From contig JAREIK010005317.1 of NCBI GenBank assembly GCA_029783825.1, positions 35,001 through 99,000 on the forward strand: a DNA stretch of 64,000 nucleotides, read 5' to 3'. A program made the position numbers and the translations under genes. The stretch is from Sapria himalayana (taxonomy: Eukaryota; Streptophyta; Magnoliopsida; Malpighiales; Rafflesiaceae). Positions 37,351-52,079 of the stretch are shown one piece after another; positions within the stretch are counted from its first letter, which is position 1; every line of letters begins with the position of its first letter. Under the pieces are notes generated by a model that was not told the DNA's origin, searched no databases, and worked only from the letters and a program-made list of their open reading frames with translations.

Positions 37351-38502
37351 TGATTTTTATAGGTAAGACAATTAAGATATTAATCTCTCATAAATTATGT
37401 GCTGAGTGAGAATTTTGTATATTAGATATTTTATTTTGTATAATCTTTAAGCTTAATTGCTTAAACTTATAAAGATATATAATAGATATCTTTATATTAA
37501 TAAGATATAAAGATATAAATAATAATATTTTGTATAATCTTTATATTTGTATAATCTTTAAACTTATAAAGATATAAAGATATATAATAAATAATAATAT
37601 TTTATCTAATAAATGCTTTGCATCATAAGATTAATATATTTTTTATTATTTATTTTAATTTATTCTATTCGTTATGTTCTTACTTATTTTGAGTGTATAG
37701 TTCTTTCCTAGTAAAATTTAACATAAATTTTAGTTTATTAAATATTATAAATAATACATTTGATCCATATAATTAATTAAATTTAGTATTTTGTTACATA
37801 AATTTTAATGAACCAAATCTTATAAGAATTTTGAATTTAAAAGTATTTGTATGATAATAATTCTAAAATGACTAATCATCTAAGAAATTGTTGTATTATA
37901 TGTATTTGTTGGAGCTCATGTCTTTATTCAATATAAGTATCTTTGTCCAATGTATTGGGTTCAAGACTTATCATAGGTATTCATAAAATTTTGATGGTGA
38001 GACATTGATATATGAACTTCTCTCATACCTTATGCTAAAGTAGAAGGCTTGTGCACTATGGACAATCTTTATATGAAGATCCAAATATTTTAGATGATGT
38101 AGAGAAGCCTTTCTTCTCTAGTGTTATTCCTCAAGTAAGCAAAAGATGTAGTATTAATAGTCACACATATATTGTATGGTCAAGTTTTAATATGATAAAT
38201 AGAAAAAATACTAAATGAAAAATAAAATCTAGTCAAATATAAATATTTTAAAAAATATATAACTTTAAAACTAGTAGTGGAGTACTAGATGGGTCATCTT
38301 AGAAAAAATGTTAGATAATTTACAAAAAATGGTGGAGTAAACCCTATATAATTTAAATTTAGTATAATTATAATTGGATGCACTTCATCTCTAATATTTT
38401 TTGTATATATAACTAATAATTGACGATAAAAAATTTTAGGTTGATAATTAGTATGAGATCTTTACTAAAATTTGAACAAGATTCTAAATTTTTATATTTT
38501 AG

Positions 38503-38866
38503 TGAGAAATATATCCTACTTTTTTATCATATAATTTCAAAAATAATTTTTTGTTATATTGTAATAAAATATTAAAAGTGTCAGCAAATTCAAAATTCAA
38601 GCCACACACTCAAAAATTTGTATTCTATAAGATTTTGGCATTGATACCCTGTTGAGAAAAAATGCAAAGTAACAAAAGAGTATTTGAGAAATATCTCCAA
38701 CTTTTTATCATATAATTTCTAAAATGTTTTTTTGTTATATTGTAATAAAATAATAAAAGTTTCTGCACATTCAAAATGCAAGCCACACACTCAAGAATTT
38801 GTATTCCATAAGATTTTGACTTTGAATACTATGTTGAGAAACAATGCAACGTAAAAGAACAGTATT
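38503..38866. repeat. 182-bp tandem duplication
   Basis: TGAGAAATAT starts copies at 38503 and about 38685. Both continue with TTTTTATCATATAATTTC, TTATATTGTAATAAAAT, and AAGCCACACACTCAA, with several differences, so this is a decayed two-copy tandem repeat. Confidence 0.85.
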
Positions 38867-39497
38867 TAAAAAATCACATAACATAATGTGTATAAACTAA
38901 ACCCTTATATGAGGGACTAATAGAATTATGGTATCCCATAGGTTGAATACTCTTATACATATGGAAGAAAAAAATAAAATAAAAAATAAATTGTAAATCA
39001 CAACAAACTAGATCAAATATTATTAGCACTCATAGTATTTATAGTTACATATTAGATTTTCCTACATACACTCATATGAACACATTTATAAGATATATTA
39101 TATGGGAATATTGTTGTTTCTAGCTTCAATGCAAAGAGTTATGTTATTAGTTACTTGTGTGTTTTAGTATATTAGTAACTTTTTGGAGATGTTATGTTTA
39201 CCAATTCATATGGTGATAATATTTGAATGTGATATTTAGACAATTCGACATGTTATTAGTCAATAGATTTGTCATTGAATATATTGTAGAGAACTTCATG
39301 AATACATTCGGAGGATTGTAAGTTTTTTTCATATCTTCTAATTTTGATATTTAATGCATGTATGCAATATTCTGAAAAAGATTGTTGAGATTTAATTTAG
39401 TGTCTATATTTATTTTATTTTTTTAATTTCTTTCTTGTTACGTGTAGGAGAGCACCTGACATGTGAACTCTCTCAATAATATATATGTTTATTTTTA

Positions 39498-39500
<3 letters not shown>

Positions 39501-39542
<42 letters not shown>
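39501..39542. repeat. AT dinucleotide run
   Basis: Pure AT run of about 40 bases. Confidence 0.9.
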
Positions 39543-39545
<3 letters not shown>

Positions 39546-41001
39546 TTTTCATAAATTATTGAAAATTAATTTATCTTTTATTTTTCTTCTTAGTTGTCCT
39601 CCCTTCACAAAAAACCTAAGGGGTGAACCCCTAATTTGTCAATTGAAACATTCTTTAAAGATCAAGTACTCCAATATTAAATGATTTATATAATAGTTAT
39701 CCACTTTAGTAGCCTTGCAAGAAGTTAAATTGACCTTTTGGGTGGTTGAAGAATTTTTTTATTAGGTGATTCCTTTACCCTTCAGACTCTTTTTTAAATT
39801 ATCACTAATATTTGAAGAGATAGAGTTATCCTAATCAAGAGATTTCTACTCATTCATGGAAAATTTAATTTTAGATGTGCTAAGCTTCTTAGTGAGAGAT
39901 CTTTTGACATGGTTTTTTCATTGTTTTATTGATTATAACTAAAAAATAGTCAATTCATTTGATTCTTTTGAACTTATCTTTCGGATGTTTTCCAAAATAA
40001 ACAAATATATTTTAGTATTAATCTTCCATTCGATGGAATGCTTTTTTATTCATATCTATTTATTTTGTATATTAATATTATTTCTTATTCTTTTGAAGAC
40101 TTATTAAACTCTTGTTTGAGACACTTTCTCATTTAGAATGATATGCCATAATAAATGATATACTTTTCCACTCAAATGTATTAAATAATTATTTTTTTTA
40201 ATACTTGTAATTAGTTTTTATAGTTATTCAATAACAGGTGTATTTTTGATGAGAACAAAGTTTAACTAAAGGCTTTCTTGCTGGTGAAGTCTTATACATT
40301 GATACATGAGTTTTGTTATTTTAATTTCTTATATCTTGTAGTTAAAATAATCTTATTTTGATTTCCTCTTTCTTTAATCACCTCTTATATGCTCTTATTA
40401 TAATTTATTTAAAAACATTATATAATTTATTATATATTTATAATAAATTACTACTAATAAAACAACATAAATAATTATAGCCCTCTCTTTTTTAACTATT
40501 TATTATAATTTATTATTTAATCACCTCTTAATTAAAATATTTTAATTAATAAAACAACATAATAAAAATTACTACTAATAAAAAGCTAAAATAAACTATT
40601 TTTTGATTAAATAAAAAAATTAATAAAAATATATGATTTACCAAATAAACAAATAAATATTTATATTATTTAAAGTCAAAATAAATATTTTTATGATTAC
40701 AAAAATCTTTTAAAAATATAATGACTAAAAGATTTAATAATTTTGAATTATAAAAAAAATTCAACTTTTTCATAAAATTTAAAAGAAAATAAGTTGATAT
40801 TAAAATATTAATATATAGATGTTTTAATTACATCAAAAAAAATTGATGATTTAAAAACTAAATGTTTTAGTGTGGTTATTAAATGAATATATTAATGATT
40901 CAAATTTATAATGACTAAAAGATGTTAATTTTATGCCTTTATAATTATTTCTTAATATATTTATAAAAAATAAATTGAATTCATATAAATTTAAAACCAT
41001 A

Positions 41002-41010
41002 ATATATATA

Positions 41011-41102
<92 letters not shown>
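41002..41102. repeat. Compound AT / TATG / TG microsatellite
   Basis: About 18 bases of AT, then about eight TATG units, then about 27 TG units. The pure repeats suggest a variable locus. TG runs can adopt Z-DNA. Confidence 0.95.
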
Positions 41103-41105
<3 letters not shown>

Positions 41106-43978
41106 TAATTTATTATTATATAATATTATTTTATTTATTTATGAAATAATATCATTTATGATTAAATAAAATTTATTTCATTTTTTAATTTAAAATATTT
41201 ATTTTTTATAAATTTAGTTTACTTTTATATTTTTGTTTCTTTATTTTATATATATTTACATCCAATTTTGTATTTATAGTTTCCTTGGAAAAAAAATGCA
41301 TAGGCATTAAGCACTTAACATTTTTTTATCTTTCAACGACGAAGAGAGGAGAAGCGAAACAGAACTATGGGAGCAACTTATAAATCGACCTCTTCTTGTT
41401 ACTAGGTAATATTATCATTGCTCTTCTCCTTCAGAATACTCTTTACAAATCTCTGTATCTCTCGATTTGATTACCATTGGTGGAGTTAAATTTTTAGGGT
41501 TATATTAATTTCAAATACTAAATGTTGCATATTATTTTTGCTTCTGTAACTTAAAAAAAATTATGCTTATGTTTTATACTTATGTAACTTAAGAAAAAAC
41601 AAACTTAATGTTTATAAGTTCTAGTTTTTGTTGTCTCCAAAAATATTAAAAATAGATAACATTATATATAAACTTTTATACTTTTATATAATCATATGGC
41701 ACATATATATATAAGTCTATACTTTAATATATATAACATATTACATTATATATAACATATAATGTTATGTATAAATATTTATACATATGTATAATATTTA
41801 TAAATATCTATACAAAATTTACATAAAACTATCCATTTATATAATTTTTATATAGCAATTATATAACATATAAAATGTTTATACATTTTTGTAAACTTTT
41901 ATATAACATATTTATTTTTATATAAATATATAATTTTTATAATGATTATATAAATGTGATATATATACCATATAATTTTTATAAAAGTTTTAGATATATA
42001 TTATTATATTTAATAAACATTTATAAAAATATTTTAAACACAAATATTATATCAAAACACTTGTATAATTATATAATCATATGCCATTATATATAAAAGT
42101 ATTTATAATTATATTTAGTTTTGATCAGAATAAAGCAATGAGCAAGGCCATTTGTAAAAAAGCTTTCTTTTGCAAATAAGCAAAAAGATTTAGCTGGCAT
42201 AGGTGGTGCAATTGAGAATGCTCATCTTTATTAGGGTAAGGGAGGAGAGATGATGCGCTCTGCTGTCTCCTGATTGATAGAATGTATTGCATTGTGTCAT
42301 TTATCATTATCCGAGAGGATAACACAAAGTTTGTTTGATATCATCGATGAGAGTTTATGTATCTATTTTGAAGCAGTTTGAGCCTTAAAATTGATATAGT
42401 TTGAGCATGCACCAAGAAGAAGCCAGATTACTTCCTTTAGTGCGAGCCAACATAAATTAGTGCAGCCATAATATCTATCAGCCAAAATATAACTCACACA
42501 CTAAATCATTTTTTATTATTTTATTTTTAATTTTTAGCACTATATTTATTCTTTACACGGGCATAGTACACTATTTGCATTCTTGCCCACACTTCCTCAC
42601 AAAAAATGCCACACTACATGCATATAACTACCCACAACCTTTCCACACACACATCCACTATGACACTATCACATGGCACATGCTATACTGCTACAAGATG
42701 TGGCACCCTATTATTGCATGGTAGACTACAATGGAGGTCAGCTAACTTTTATTAGTTGTTTAGATTGCTCTAGATAATGACATTCAAATGGTGAAAACAC
42801 TTGCTTTTATGCAGCATAAATGCAATCTCATCAATATGAGCTATGGTGAGCCCACTTTACTTCTAGAATATGGTCATTTTATTGATCTTGTTAATGAAGT
42901 TTAAGTTATAGCTATTAACAATTGATTCTCATGTTGTTCCACATTCTGTGTTTCTAAGCCTATTTTTGTTTTCCCTAAATTATGAGTTGGTGGTGAGCAA
43001 GCACCATTATGTGTTTTTTAGTCGTACTAGAAATAGTTGTCCAACATTGAGCACCGTTGGTGCCCCTAGTGGTACCACATCATGTATTCGTTAACTATTA
43101 GCTCTTGATTTTTTTTCAACAAGTTTAATTTAGCAAGATAATAGGGACTCCTTGCAACCTATGATTACTCAAGAGCAAGTAATGGAGCTATATGATATAA
43201 ACTTTGGTATTAAGGCAGATGGTAATGAGCTAAATGGTAATGGCCATTAACGTATGTGGGTTGCCTTAATACAATGAGAATTATATATTCACATTGTACA
43301 TTTATATGTTATATTAATTTATATAATAAGATTTTTAGATGTTAATGAGCCAAAAGAGAGAGAGAAACATATATTATAATATTACATTTCATGTGTGCAT
43401 ACACATGTAAAGGTCCAAATGTTTGCATTGTGTGTGTCATAGACTACCAAGGAAAGGAATTCCTAGAGTTAGTAGTGCCTAAGGCACATTCCTATTCACA
43501 AAGCTTTATTTTTAAAATAAAATTTATAGTTTAATATGATATAAACATATTCACTGTGAATACTAGATCATGAGTTTTTAGATATGTGTTTTTAGATATG
43601 CGAGTTAAAGGCATGTCTATCAAGCTGTGAATACTAGATAATTACTAAATGTGCATTTCTAACATTTCATAGGCACCTAATGCCATTCCTTCCTTGAACT
43701 ATGATTTTATGACATTTGATATTTTGGAATCTATGGTTTCTTGTGATCTCGTTGGCAATGAATATGTCGTTATGGCTAGGGACATCAGGGTGGGGATTTG
43801 AATCTGTTGTTTCTGTAGTATATATGTACATATATACTATAGTATTATATATAAGGTATAAGTTGTATTGCATAATTTTACCATATTTTATCAAAATAAA
43901 ACTTTTTTATTTATTTATTTTAATTTGATTTTAAATTTGTAAAATAGAAAAATAGATAGACATATATATAACTCTATC
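41103..43978. other. AT-rich intergenic DNA, no gene recognised
   Basis: 41640-42120 is dense in TATATAA words. 42120-43500 is less AT-rich and may be an old transposon, but no protein motif, LTR boundary or terminal repeat could be identified. A short TATATGTACATATA-type patch lies at 43815-43860. Confidence 0.45.
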
Positions 43979-44068
43979 TATCTATCCCACATGTAACTCT
44001 AAGTCTCTCTATATGTCTATCTATCTATCCCACATGTAACTTTAAGTCTCTCTATATGTCTATCTATA
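43979..44068. repeat. 43-bp tandem pair
   Basis: Two copies of a unit with CCCACATGTAACT and AAGTCTCTCTATATGTC, 43 bases apart, joined by short TCTA patches. An isolated small relative of the large TCTA tracts. Confidence 0.85.
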
Positions 44069-44080
44069 TATTTTTTGGGT

Positions 44081-44132
44081 AGTATCATTCTATATGTTTA
44101 TAACTTTACAGATAGACATATAGAATGATACT
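44081..44132. repeat. Perfect 17-bp inverted repeat
   Basis: AGTATCATTCTATATGT at 44081-44097 and its exact reverse complement at 44116-44132 are separated by 18 bases. It directly follows the 43-bp tandem pair and shares the ATAGACATATAG word with it. No transposon family assigned. Confidence 0.85.
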
Positions 44133-45185
44133 TGTATTTCAGATTGATAGATATTCCCTTGCTAATATTAGGCTTGCATCTCTTAAATTACAAAACAAAA
44201 TAACAAAAACAATTTAATATTATGCATTGATACCACTAAAAGGTAGGAATATTGCTCTCAAAAGTATTTTCTTAAATTAGCTTAATTTTAAAATTTTATT
44301 AAATAGATTTTCCTGAGAATGAAAGTACTATTCTTTATAATTTGTTGCATCCAAAAATAGTACTAACTTTTATCTAACTTTGCAAAAAAAAGGAATTCCT
44401 CCATAACACTAATAATAACAATAATACTTAATATTTTCATCCTTAATCTACACACACACATACACACATAATGGATAATTATGTTATGGAATCCAAAAAA
44501 AATATTTATGATTTGGGTTATATTTTAGTACCTATATTCGGATACTCATAATTATCCCAATATAATTGAAAAACATTATGCATAAACTATTTTTAGCTTA
44601 CTTAGTATGCAAAAACGAGTTAATGCATATGTTTATGCATATAGAGTATTTATGAACTCCATATGCATATGTTTTGTTTACTAAATAATGAGTTTCTACA
44701 TAAACTCATATGCATACTTGAGTATATGCAGTCCATATGAAAAAATGAAGGTAATTATCAGTATAGGAATTTGGAAGACCCCAACCATAAATATTTTGGA
44801 TTTGAGTCCCCAAATGTTATATTAAAATTAAAAATTGTAAAAAAATATAATTATTTTCATGTTGGTTCCCCATAACATTTTTTCCTATAATATTATAACT
44901 TTTATCTACTTTTGTTGCACCGAAATGCATCGGCTTGTTTATGTCACATAAGTTTTTTTAAAAAAATTTTAATCTAAAATAATAGTTTCAGAAATCAAAA
45001 ATCAATTTTTGATTCTCATAGAGTTTACCAAAATATACTTCTTCAATTAAAAATGATAGGTTAAAATCCAGGGCTTACACCCATTTAATGATTCCACCAA
45101 CCATCCAACTAGTAACTTTTTAGAAATATTGGATTGAAAAATATTATCATTTTAACGCAAGTAGGATTTGATTATTTAAGTGTTT
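44133..45185. other. AT-rich intergenic DNA, nothing recognised
   Basis: No open frame, RNA gene or transposon end recognised. TATGCATA words recur around 44576-44715. Confidence 0.45.
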
Positions 45186-45760
45186 AGAATTATAAGTATC
45201 TGTGTAACTATAAGTATACCCACATTTAACTATATTTATAATTACATGTATAATAATATACAATATTATATTTAACTATATGTGTATAACTATGTATAAA
45301 TATTGGTATAACTATATATAAATATAACTATATTTATAACTATATATACATATATGTAAATCTATATATTATTGATAACTTTATATATTTGTGCATAACT
45401 ATTTGTATGAATATATTTATATATAATTATATGTTTAAATATATAAAAATATTAATAGCAATATATACTATATGTATAATAACATATAATTATAAATAAT
45501 TCTATCTTACTATATGTATAACTATAAAAATATTATACATAACTATAAAAATATTATACATAACTATATATATATATATAATTAAAAACATGTATAGATA
45601 GCATTAGATATTATCTAAGGCTATCTATACATAAATATATAGATATATAAATTGATGTTGATATCTATATATCTGCCACGAGTGACAAATAGACATATAT
45701 ATACTATAAATAGAATATTATATATACTGTCTATATATACATCAAATAATTGAATTTATC
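45186..45760. repeat. Degenerate TAACTATA tract
   Basis: Short units such as AACTATATATA and ATAACTATA with much variation; a 21-bp unit starting AACTATAAAAATA is repeated at 45520 and 45541. It is the opposite-strand form of the tract at 3000-3625 and leads directly into TCTA units. Confidence 0.75.
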
Positions 45761-46125
45761 TTGAGAATAAGCAGAATGAACACATTAAATCTATCTATCA
45801 ATATATCTCTCAACCTAACTACTTTTCCATCTATCTATCAATTATTTGTCTATCTATCTATCTACCTGTCTGTCTATCTATTTTTCTATTTATATGTCTA
45901 CCTATCTGTTCATCTATCTATATATCTATCTGTGTATGTACCAATCTGTCTATCTAACTATCTATCTATCTATCTACATATATATATATATCTATCAGTC
46001 TATCTATATGTCTATTTATCTATCATTCTATCTATATACCTATCTATCTAAATCTATCTATCTATCTATCTATCTAATAAACTGTCTATCTATCTAAATA
46101 TCTGTCTATTTATCTATTTACATCC

Positions 46126-46128
<3 letters not shown>

Positions 46129-46182
<54 letters not shown>
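46129..46182. repeat. TA dinucleotide run
   Basis: Pure TA run of about 54 bases in the TCTA tract. Confidence 0.9.
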
Positions 46183-46185
<3 letters not shown>

Positions 46186-46685
46186 ATATATCTATCTATC
46201 TATTTATCTATATATCTATCTATCTATCATTCCATCTAGCAATTTGTCTATTAATCTATATATAATCTGGTTATCAATCATTCTATCATTATATCTATTA
46301 ATCCATCAATCTATTTGTCTATCTATCAACATATATATCTATATGTCTATCTATGTATCTATCTATATATTTATCTATCTCTCTTTTAATATGTATATTT
46401 ATGTGCGTATCAATCTACAAATCAAACTATCAATCTGTCATTCTATCTATATATCTATCTAACATTCTATTTGTCTATCCCTTAGTTTGTCACTGTATCT
46501 ATCTGCCTATTTTCTTGTCTATCTATCTGTATATTTGCCTACATACCTGATTGTCTGCCTACTCGACTACCTACCTATCTATCTGTCAATCTATCTAACT
46601 ATCTATATATCTATCTATCTATTTGTGTGCATTTTCATTTGTCTGTCAATCATTCTTCTTGTCTAACTATTTGTCAATCTATCTG

Positions 46686-46718
<33 letters not shown>

Positions 46719-49213
46719 TATAATCTATCTATTTGCCTAACAACTTCTCTATTTATCTATCAATTATATGTTTATCTATATTTCTATCTATCCGTCTATC
46801 TATCTATAAATCTATCTGTCTATCTATCTATCGATATATGTGTCTACCTATCTATCTGCCAATCTCTCAATGTATCTATGTGTGTATCTATCTGTTTGTC
46901 TATATGTCTATATATATGTTATCTATCTTTCCATATATCTAAATATCTATTATTCTATCTATCTATCGATTTATCTATCAATCTATCTTTCTACCTATCT
47001 ATCTATCTTTTATATATCTATCTATTTGTCTGTCTGTCTTTCTATCTATATGTCTATCTTTCTATCACAATATATATTTGTCTGTCTATCTATCTATCTA
47101 TCTCGCTGTCTGAATGTCTGTCAATCTAGCTAGCTAGCTATCTATCTATTTGTCTTTCTGTCTATCTTTCGACTTGTTATCTATCTATCTATCTATCTAA
47201 TTATCTAACTATCTATCTGTATATCTATCTATTTATCTATTTATGTATCTATCTATCTAACTAACTATCTATCTACTGAGAATATATCTCTCTATCTGTC
47301 TATCTAATTATCTATCTATCTATATATTTCTCTATCTATATATATATTTCTCTATCTATCTGTCTATCTATTTTTCTATCTATTTGTCTATCTATTATCT
47401 ATATATATATCTATCTATCTATCACTCTCCCATTCGATCTGTTTATTAATTTGTCTATCAATCTATCTTTAAATCATTCTAGCAATATGTCTATCAATCT
47501 TCTATAAACTATCTATCAATCTTTCTATTAAACTATCTATCATCAGCAATATGTCGATCAATCTTTATATTAAACTATCTATCAAAAGACTATCAATATG
47601 TCTATCATTCTATCTATCAATCTGTCTATCTATCTATCTTTATATTGATCTATCAATCTATCTTTTTATCTATTAATCTATCTATAAATTTGTCTTTTTA
47701 TTTGTTTGTTTATATGTATATTTGTCTTTGTGTTTATCTGTCTTTCTATTTGTTTGTTTGTCTATTAGTCTATCTATCTTTAAGTTTGTCTATCTATCTA
47801 TTTATTTGTTTATCTTTCTAACTATCTGACTATCACCCTATATGGCTGCCTACATATCTGTCTATCTATATTTCTATCGGTTTATCTAACTACATGGCTA
47901 TCTATATATTTGACTTTCTTTCTGATTGTCTATCGATTTTTCATCTATCTGTCTATCTAAATGTCTATTTAACTATCAATCAATCTATCAATCATCAATC
48001 TATCTATCTGTCTATCTATATATTTATCTAACGATCTATCTGTCTATTTATTTACCTATTTGTCTATATATCTCTCAATATCATTGTCTATCTATCTTTC
48101 TATGTATTTGTCTATATTTCTGTTGATCTAATTATTTATCTATCTATCAATCTATTTGTATGTGTGTCTATGTATATGTTTATTTGTCTAATAATCAATC
48201 TATATATTTATCTTTCTATATGTCAATATTTTTGTCTATCTATTTAACTATCTAACTATCTATATATCCATCTGTCTATAAATCTATCTATCATTCTATC
48301 TATCAAACTATTTATCAATCTGTGATTCAAACTTTCATTATGTCTATCAATTTGACTATCAATCTATTTATTGAACAGGCTATCTTTTTTTCTATCAATC
48401 AATCAATCAATCTGTCAATCAATTAATCAATCTGTATGTCTATCAAATTGTCTATAAATTTCTCTATCAAACTATCTATGTATATGTCTATTTGTCATAG
48501 TGTTGTATGTTTATATTTCTTTCTATTTGTTTATTAGTCTTTCTGTCTATCTATCTACCTATCTATCTTTCTATTTGTTTATTTTCTATCTACTTGTCTG
48601 ACTATCTTCCAACTTAGTTGCCTATCTATCTATCTATCTATCTATGTATTTATTTATCTATGAGTTGCTCTCTATCTATCTATATTCCATTCTATTTGTC
48701 ATTCCATCTATTGTCTATCTAAGGTCTATCAATCTATCTATCTATCTAGTATATGTCCATCTAACTTTTATGTACTTTCTATCATTTGTCTAGCTTTCTA
48801 TCAATTTATCTATCTATCTCTACTATTTATTTATCTATCTATCAATCTATCTTTTCTATCTATCAATCAATCAATTCATCTATCAGTATAATATATATAT
48901 ATCTATCTTTCTTTCTATTTGTCTAACTATCAATCTATATATATGTCTATCTATCTTTTATTTATGTCTCTATCTTTTAATAGATATGAATATAATATTT
49001 TATCTATTTGTCTATCTTTCTATCTAATTGTTAATCTATATGTTTATCTATCTATCTATCTAATTATCTATCGATCTATTTGCTATATATCTATCTTTCT
49101 ATCTACTTATTTAATCTATATATTATATATATCTATTTATCTATCTATCTATCTTTTTATCTATCTATCTATCTTTTTATCTATGTATCTATCTATGTAC
49201 TTGTCTGATAATA

Positions 49214-49258
<45 letters not shown>

Positions 49259-49683
49259 ATCTCTGTATCAATCAGTCTATCAATCTATCATTATGTCTAA
49301 TCAATCTATATCTCAATCCATCTTTCAATCTTTCTAACAATATGTCTATTAATAAATATATTGTCTATCTATCATTTTGTCTATCAATTTGTCTATCTTT
49401 TTATATATCTATGTGTCTATCTATCTATCTATCTACATATCTATCTGTCAATCTAATTGTCTATAAAAATATGTGTCTGTATGTCTACCTATCTATTTGT
49501 ATGTCTATCTGCCTGCATGATTATCTGCTTGCATGGCTACCTTCTTGATTGTCTATCTATCTATCTATCTTTCTGTCTATCTATCTACAAGTATTTCTAT
49601 CTAACTATCTAACTATCTATTTATCTATTATTATATTTGTCTATCTATATGTCATTTTATCTGTATGTCTTTCTCTCTATGTT

Positions 49684-50650
49684 TCTATTTACCTATTTAT
49701 TTGTCTATCTTCTTGTTTATCTATCTATCTATCTGTATAAAAATCAATCAATCAATCTACATATCCTTTTATCTATCTATCAATATGTCTATCTATCAAT
49801 ATATCAATAAATAAATAAATAAATAAATCTATCAATCTATCTGTCTATCAATCTATTTGTTTATATTAATATCCTTTTATCTATCTATCTATTTAATCTA
49901 TCTATCAGTCATTCTCCTCTATCTATCTATCTATATATCTATCTTTATATCTTACTGTCGATACTAATCTATCTATTTATCTATTTATCTATTTATCTAT
50001 CTATAAAATTTATCTATCTATCTTCATATTCTATTTGTCTAGTATCTATTTATCTAATCTGTCTGTCTATATATCTATCTGTCAATATATCTATCAATCT
50101 ATCTATCAAAAATATTTGTCAATCTATCTATAAATCAATCTATCAATATGTCTATCAATCTATTATTAATCTATTTATCATTCTTCTATCAAACTGTTTA
50201 TCTATCTATCTATCTGTAAATCTCTCTATCTATTTTTTTATATGTCTTTCAATCTCTTTATTTATCTAGATTTCTCTCTGTCTATCTATACATCTATCTA
50301 TTTATTTATCTATTTGTTTGCCGGTCTGTCGATTTATCTTTCTATTAGTTTTTATATATACCTATCTTTTTTTCTTTCAATCAATCAATCAATCTTTCTT
50401 TCTATCTTCCTTTCTATTTGTCTATCTTTCTATCTTTCTATATGTCTAACTATCTATCTATATTTTTGTCTGTCTATTTATCAATCTGTCTATTTATCTT
50501 TATGTCTATTTATCTATCTGTCTATATATCTATCTATCTATATGTCTATTAATCTATCAATTTATCTATCTATTTACATATCTCTATTTGTCAATCTATC
50601 TTTCTATCTATATGTATATTTATCCACATATCTATTTGACTATTTATCTA

Positions 50651-50681
<31 letters not shown>

Positions 50682-51118
50682 TTTTCTAATAATCTATCAG
50701 TATATCAGTCTATCTTTTGTATATCTTTGTGTTTATCAATCTCTATCAATCGATTTATCTATCTATCTATCCATCTATTTATTTATCTTTCTATCTATAT
50801 ATCTGTTAGTTTATGTATCTATCTGTCTATATATCTGTCAGTTCTATCTGGCCTTATTTTCTATATATCTATTAATTAGTCTAGCTGTTTGTCTATTTTT
50901 CTATCTAACTATCTATCTTTCTTTCTATTTATATAACTTATAATTTTGTTTATCAATATGTCTTTCATCATTCTATCATTTATCTATCTATATATCTATC
51001 TGTCTGTCTATTTATCTATGTATATATTTTTCTATATATTTATCTATTTATCAATCTTTCTCTCTTTCTATCTTTCTATCTTTCTATCTATCTATATGCC
51101 TATCTATGTGTTTGTGGT

Positions 51119-51152
<34 letters not shown>

Positions 51153-52079
51153 CTCTCTTTATTTGTCTGTCTTTGAATATATCTCTATCTATTTACTCTA
51201 CTATTTATTTATCTATCTATATGTTATCTACCTATCTATTTTTTGTTTATCTATCTATCTATCAATCTATCTATCTTTCTATATATCTATCTTCTAACTT
51301 TCTAATAGTATTTTTGCCTATCAGACTATTAGTCAATCTATCTGTCTATCTATCTATCCATCCAAATATCTATTGTTTATTTATATATTTCCCTTTTTGT
51401 AGATCTGTTACCTATCTATCTTTTTGTCTATCTTATATCCATCTATCTATCTATTTCTATCATTTATATTGTCTATTAGTCTATTAGTCTATTAGTCTAT
51501 TAGTCTATTAGTCTATTTATCTGCATATCTATTTATTTGTCTATTTGCATATATATTTATCTATCTATCTATATATTTATCTGTATGCCTATATGTTTAT
51601 CTATCTATCTATCTATTTGTCTATTTATCTATCAGCATATCTGTTGATCTATATATCTATATGTTTGTCTATCTCTCTTTTGTCAATTTGTTTTTTCTAT
51701 CTCTCTATATTTCTATCTTTCTATTTGCCAAATATCTATGTATTTATCTATCTAGCTATCATTGTATCTGAATATATATCTATCTATCTACCTATTTATA
51801 TGTCTATCAATCTATTCGTATATCTATCTACCTTTTTATATGGCTATCTTTCTATTATATATTTGTCTTTATATCTATCTATGTTTATATCGATATATCT
51901 ATCTATTTGTCTATCTATCTATCTATTTATTTAATTATTTTATTATCTATCTGTCTATTTGTCTATCTATCTATCTATTTTATTGTTTATTTTATTTTCT
52001 ATTTATCGATCTATCTGTCTATTTTGTATCAATCTTTAAATCTCTTCTTTGTATCTATCTATAAATTTCTATCTATCTA
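49684..52079. repeat. 2.4 kb tandem duplication in TCTA tract, copy 1
   Basis: Ordered landmarks recur about 2410-2460 bases later: TGTATAAAAATCAATCAAT (49733 and 52141), ATCAATAAATAAATAAAT (49804 and 52199), TTTCTATTAGTTTTTATA (50339 and 52790), ATCTGGCCTTATTT (50846 and 53307), GTCTATCTCTCTTTTGTC (51667 and 54114), and ATCATTGTATCTGAATATAT (51758 and 54205). Similarity is high over the whole unit, with scattered single-base changes and small indels. Confidence 0.88.

Larger units (their letters stand above)
37351..41000. other. AT-rich intergenic DNA, no gene recognised
   Basis: Very AT-rich with no convincing coding frame on either strand. Contents that can be named are the 182-bp duplication at 38503-38866 and the AT run at 39501-39542, listed separately. 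Confidence 0.5.

Noticed and set aside
41341..41480. Possible first exon with a splice donor (TTACTAGGTAATATT)
   Set aside because: No start codon with a meaningful frame or downstream exon could be followed.
42700..43260. Possible gene or transposon fragment in less AT-rich DNA
   Set aside because: Conceptual translations on both strands gave no motif I could assign.
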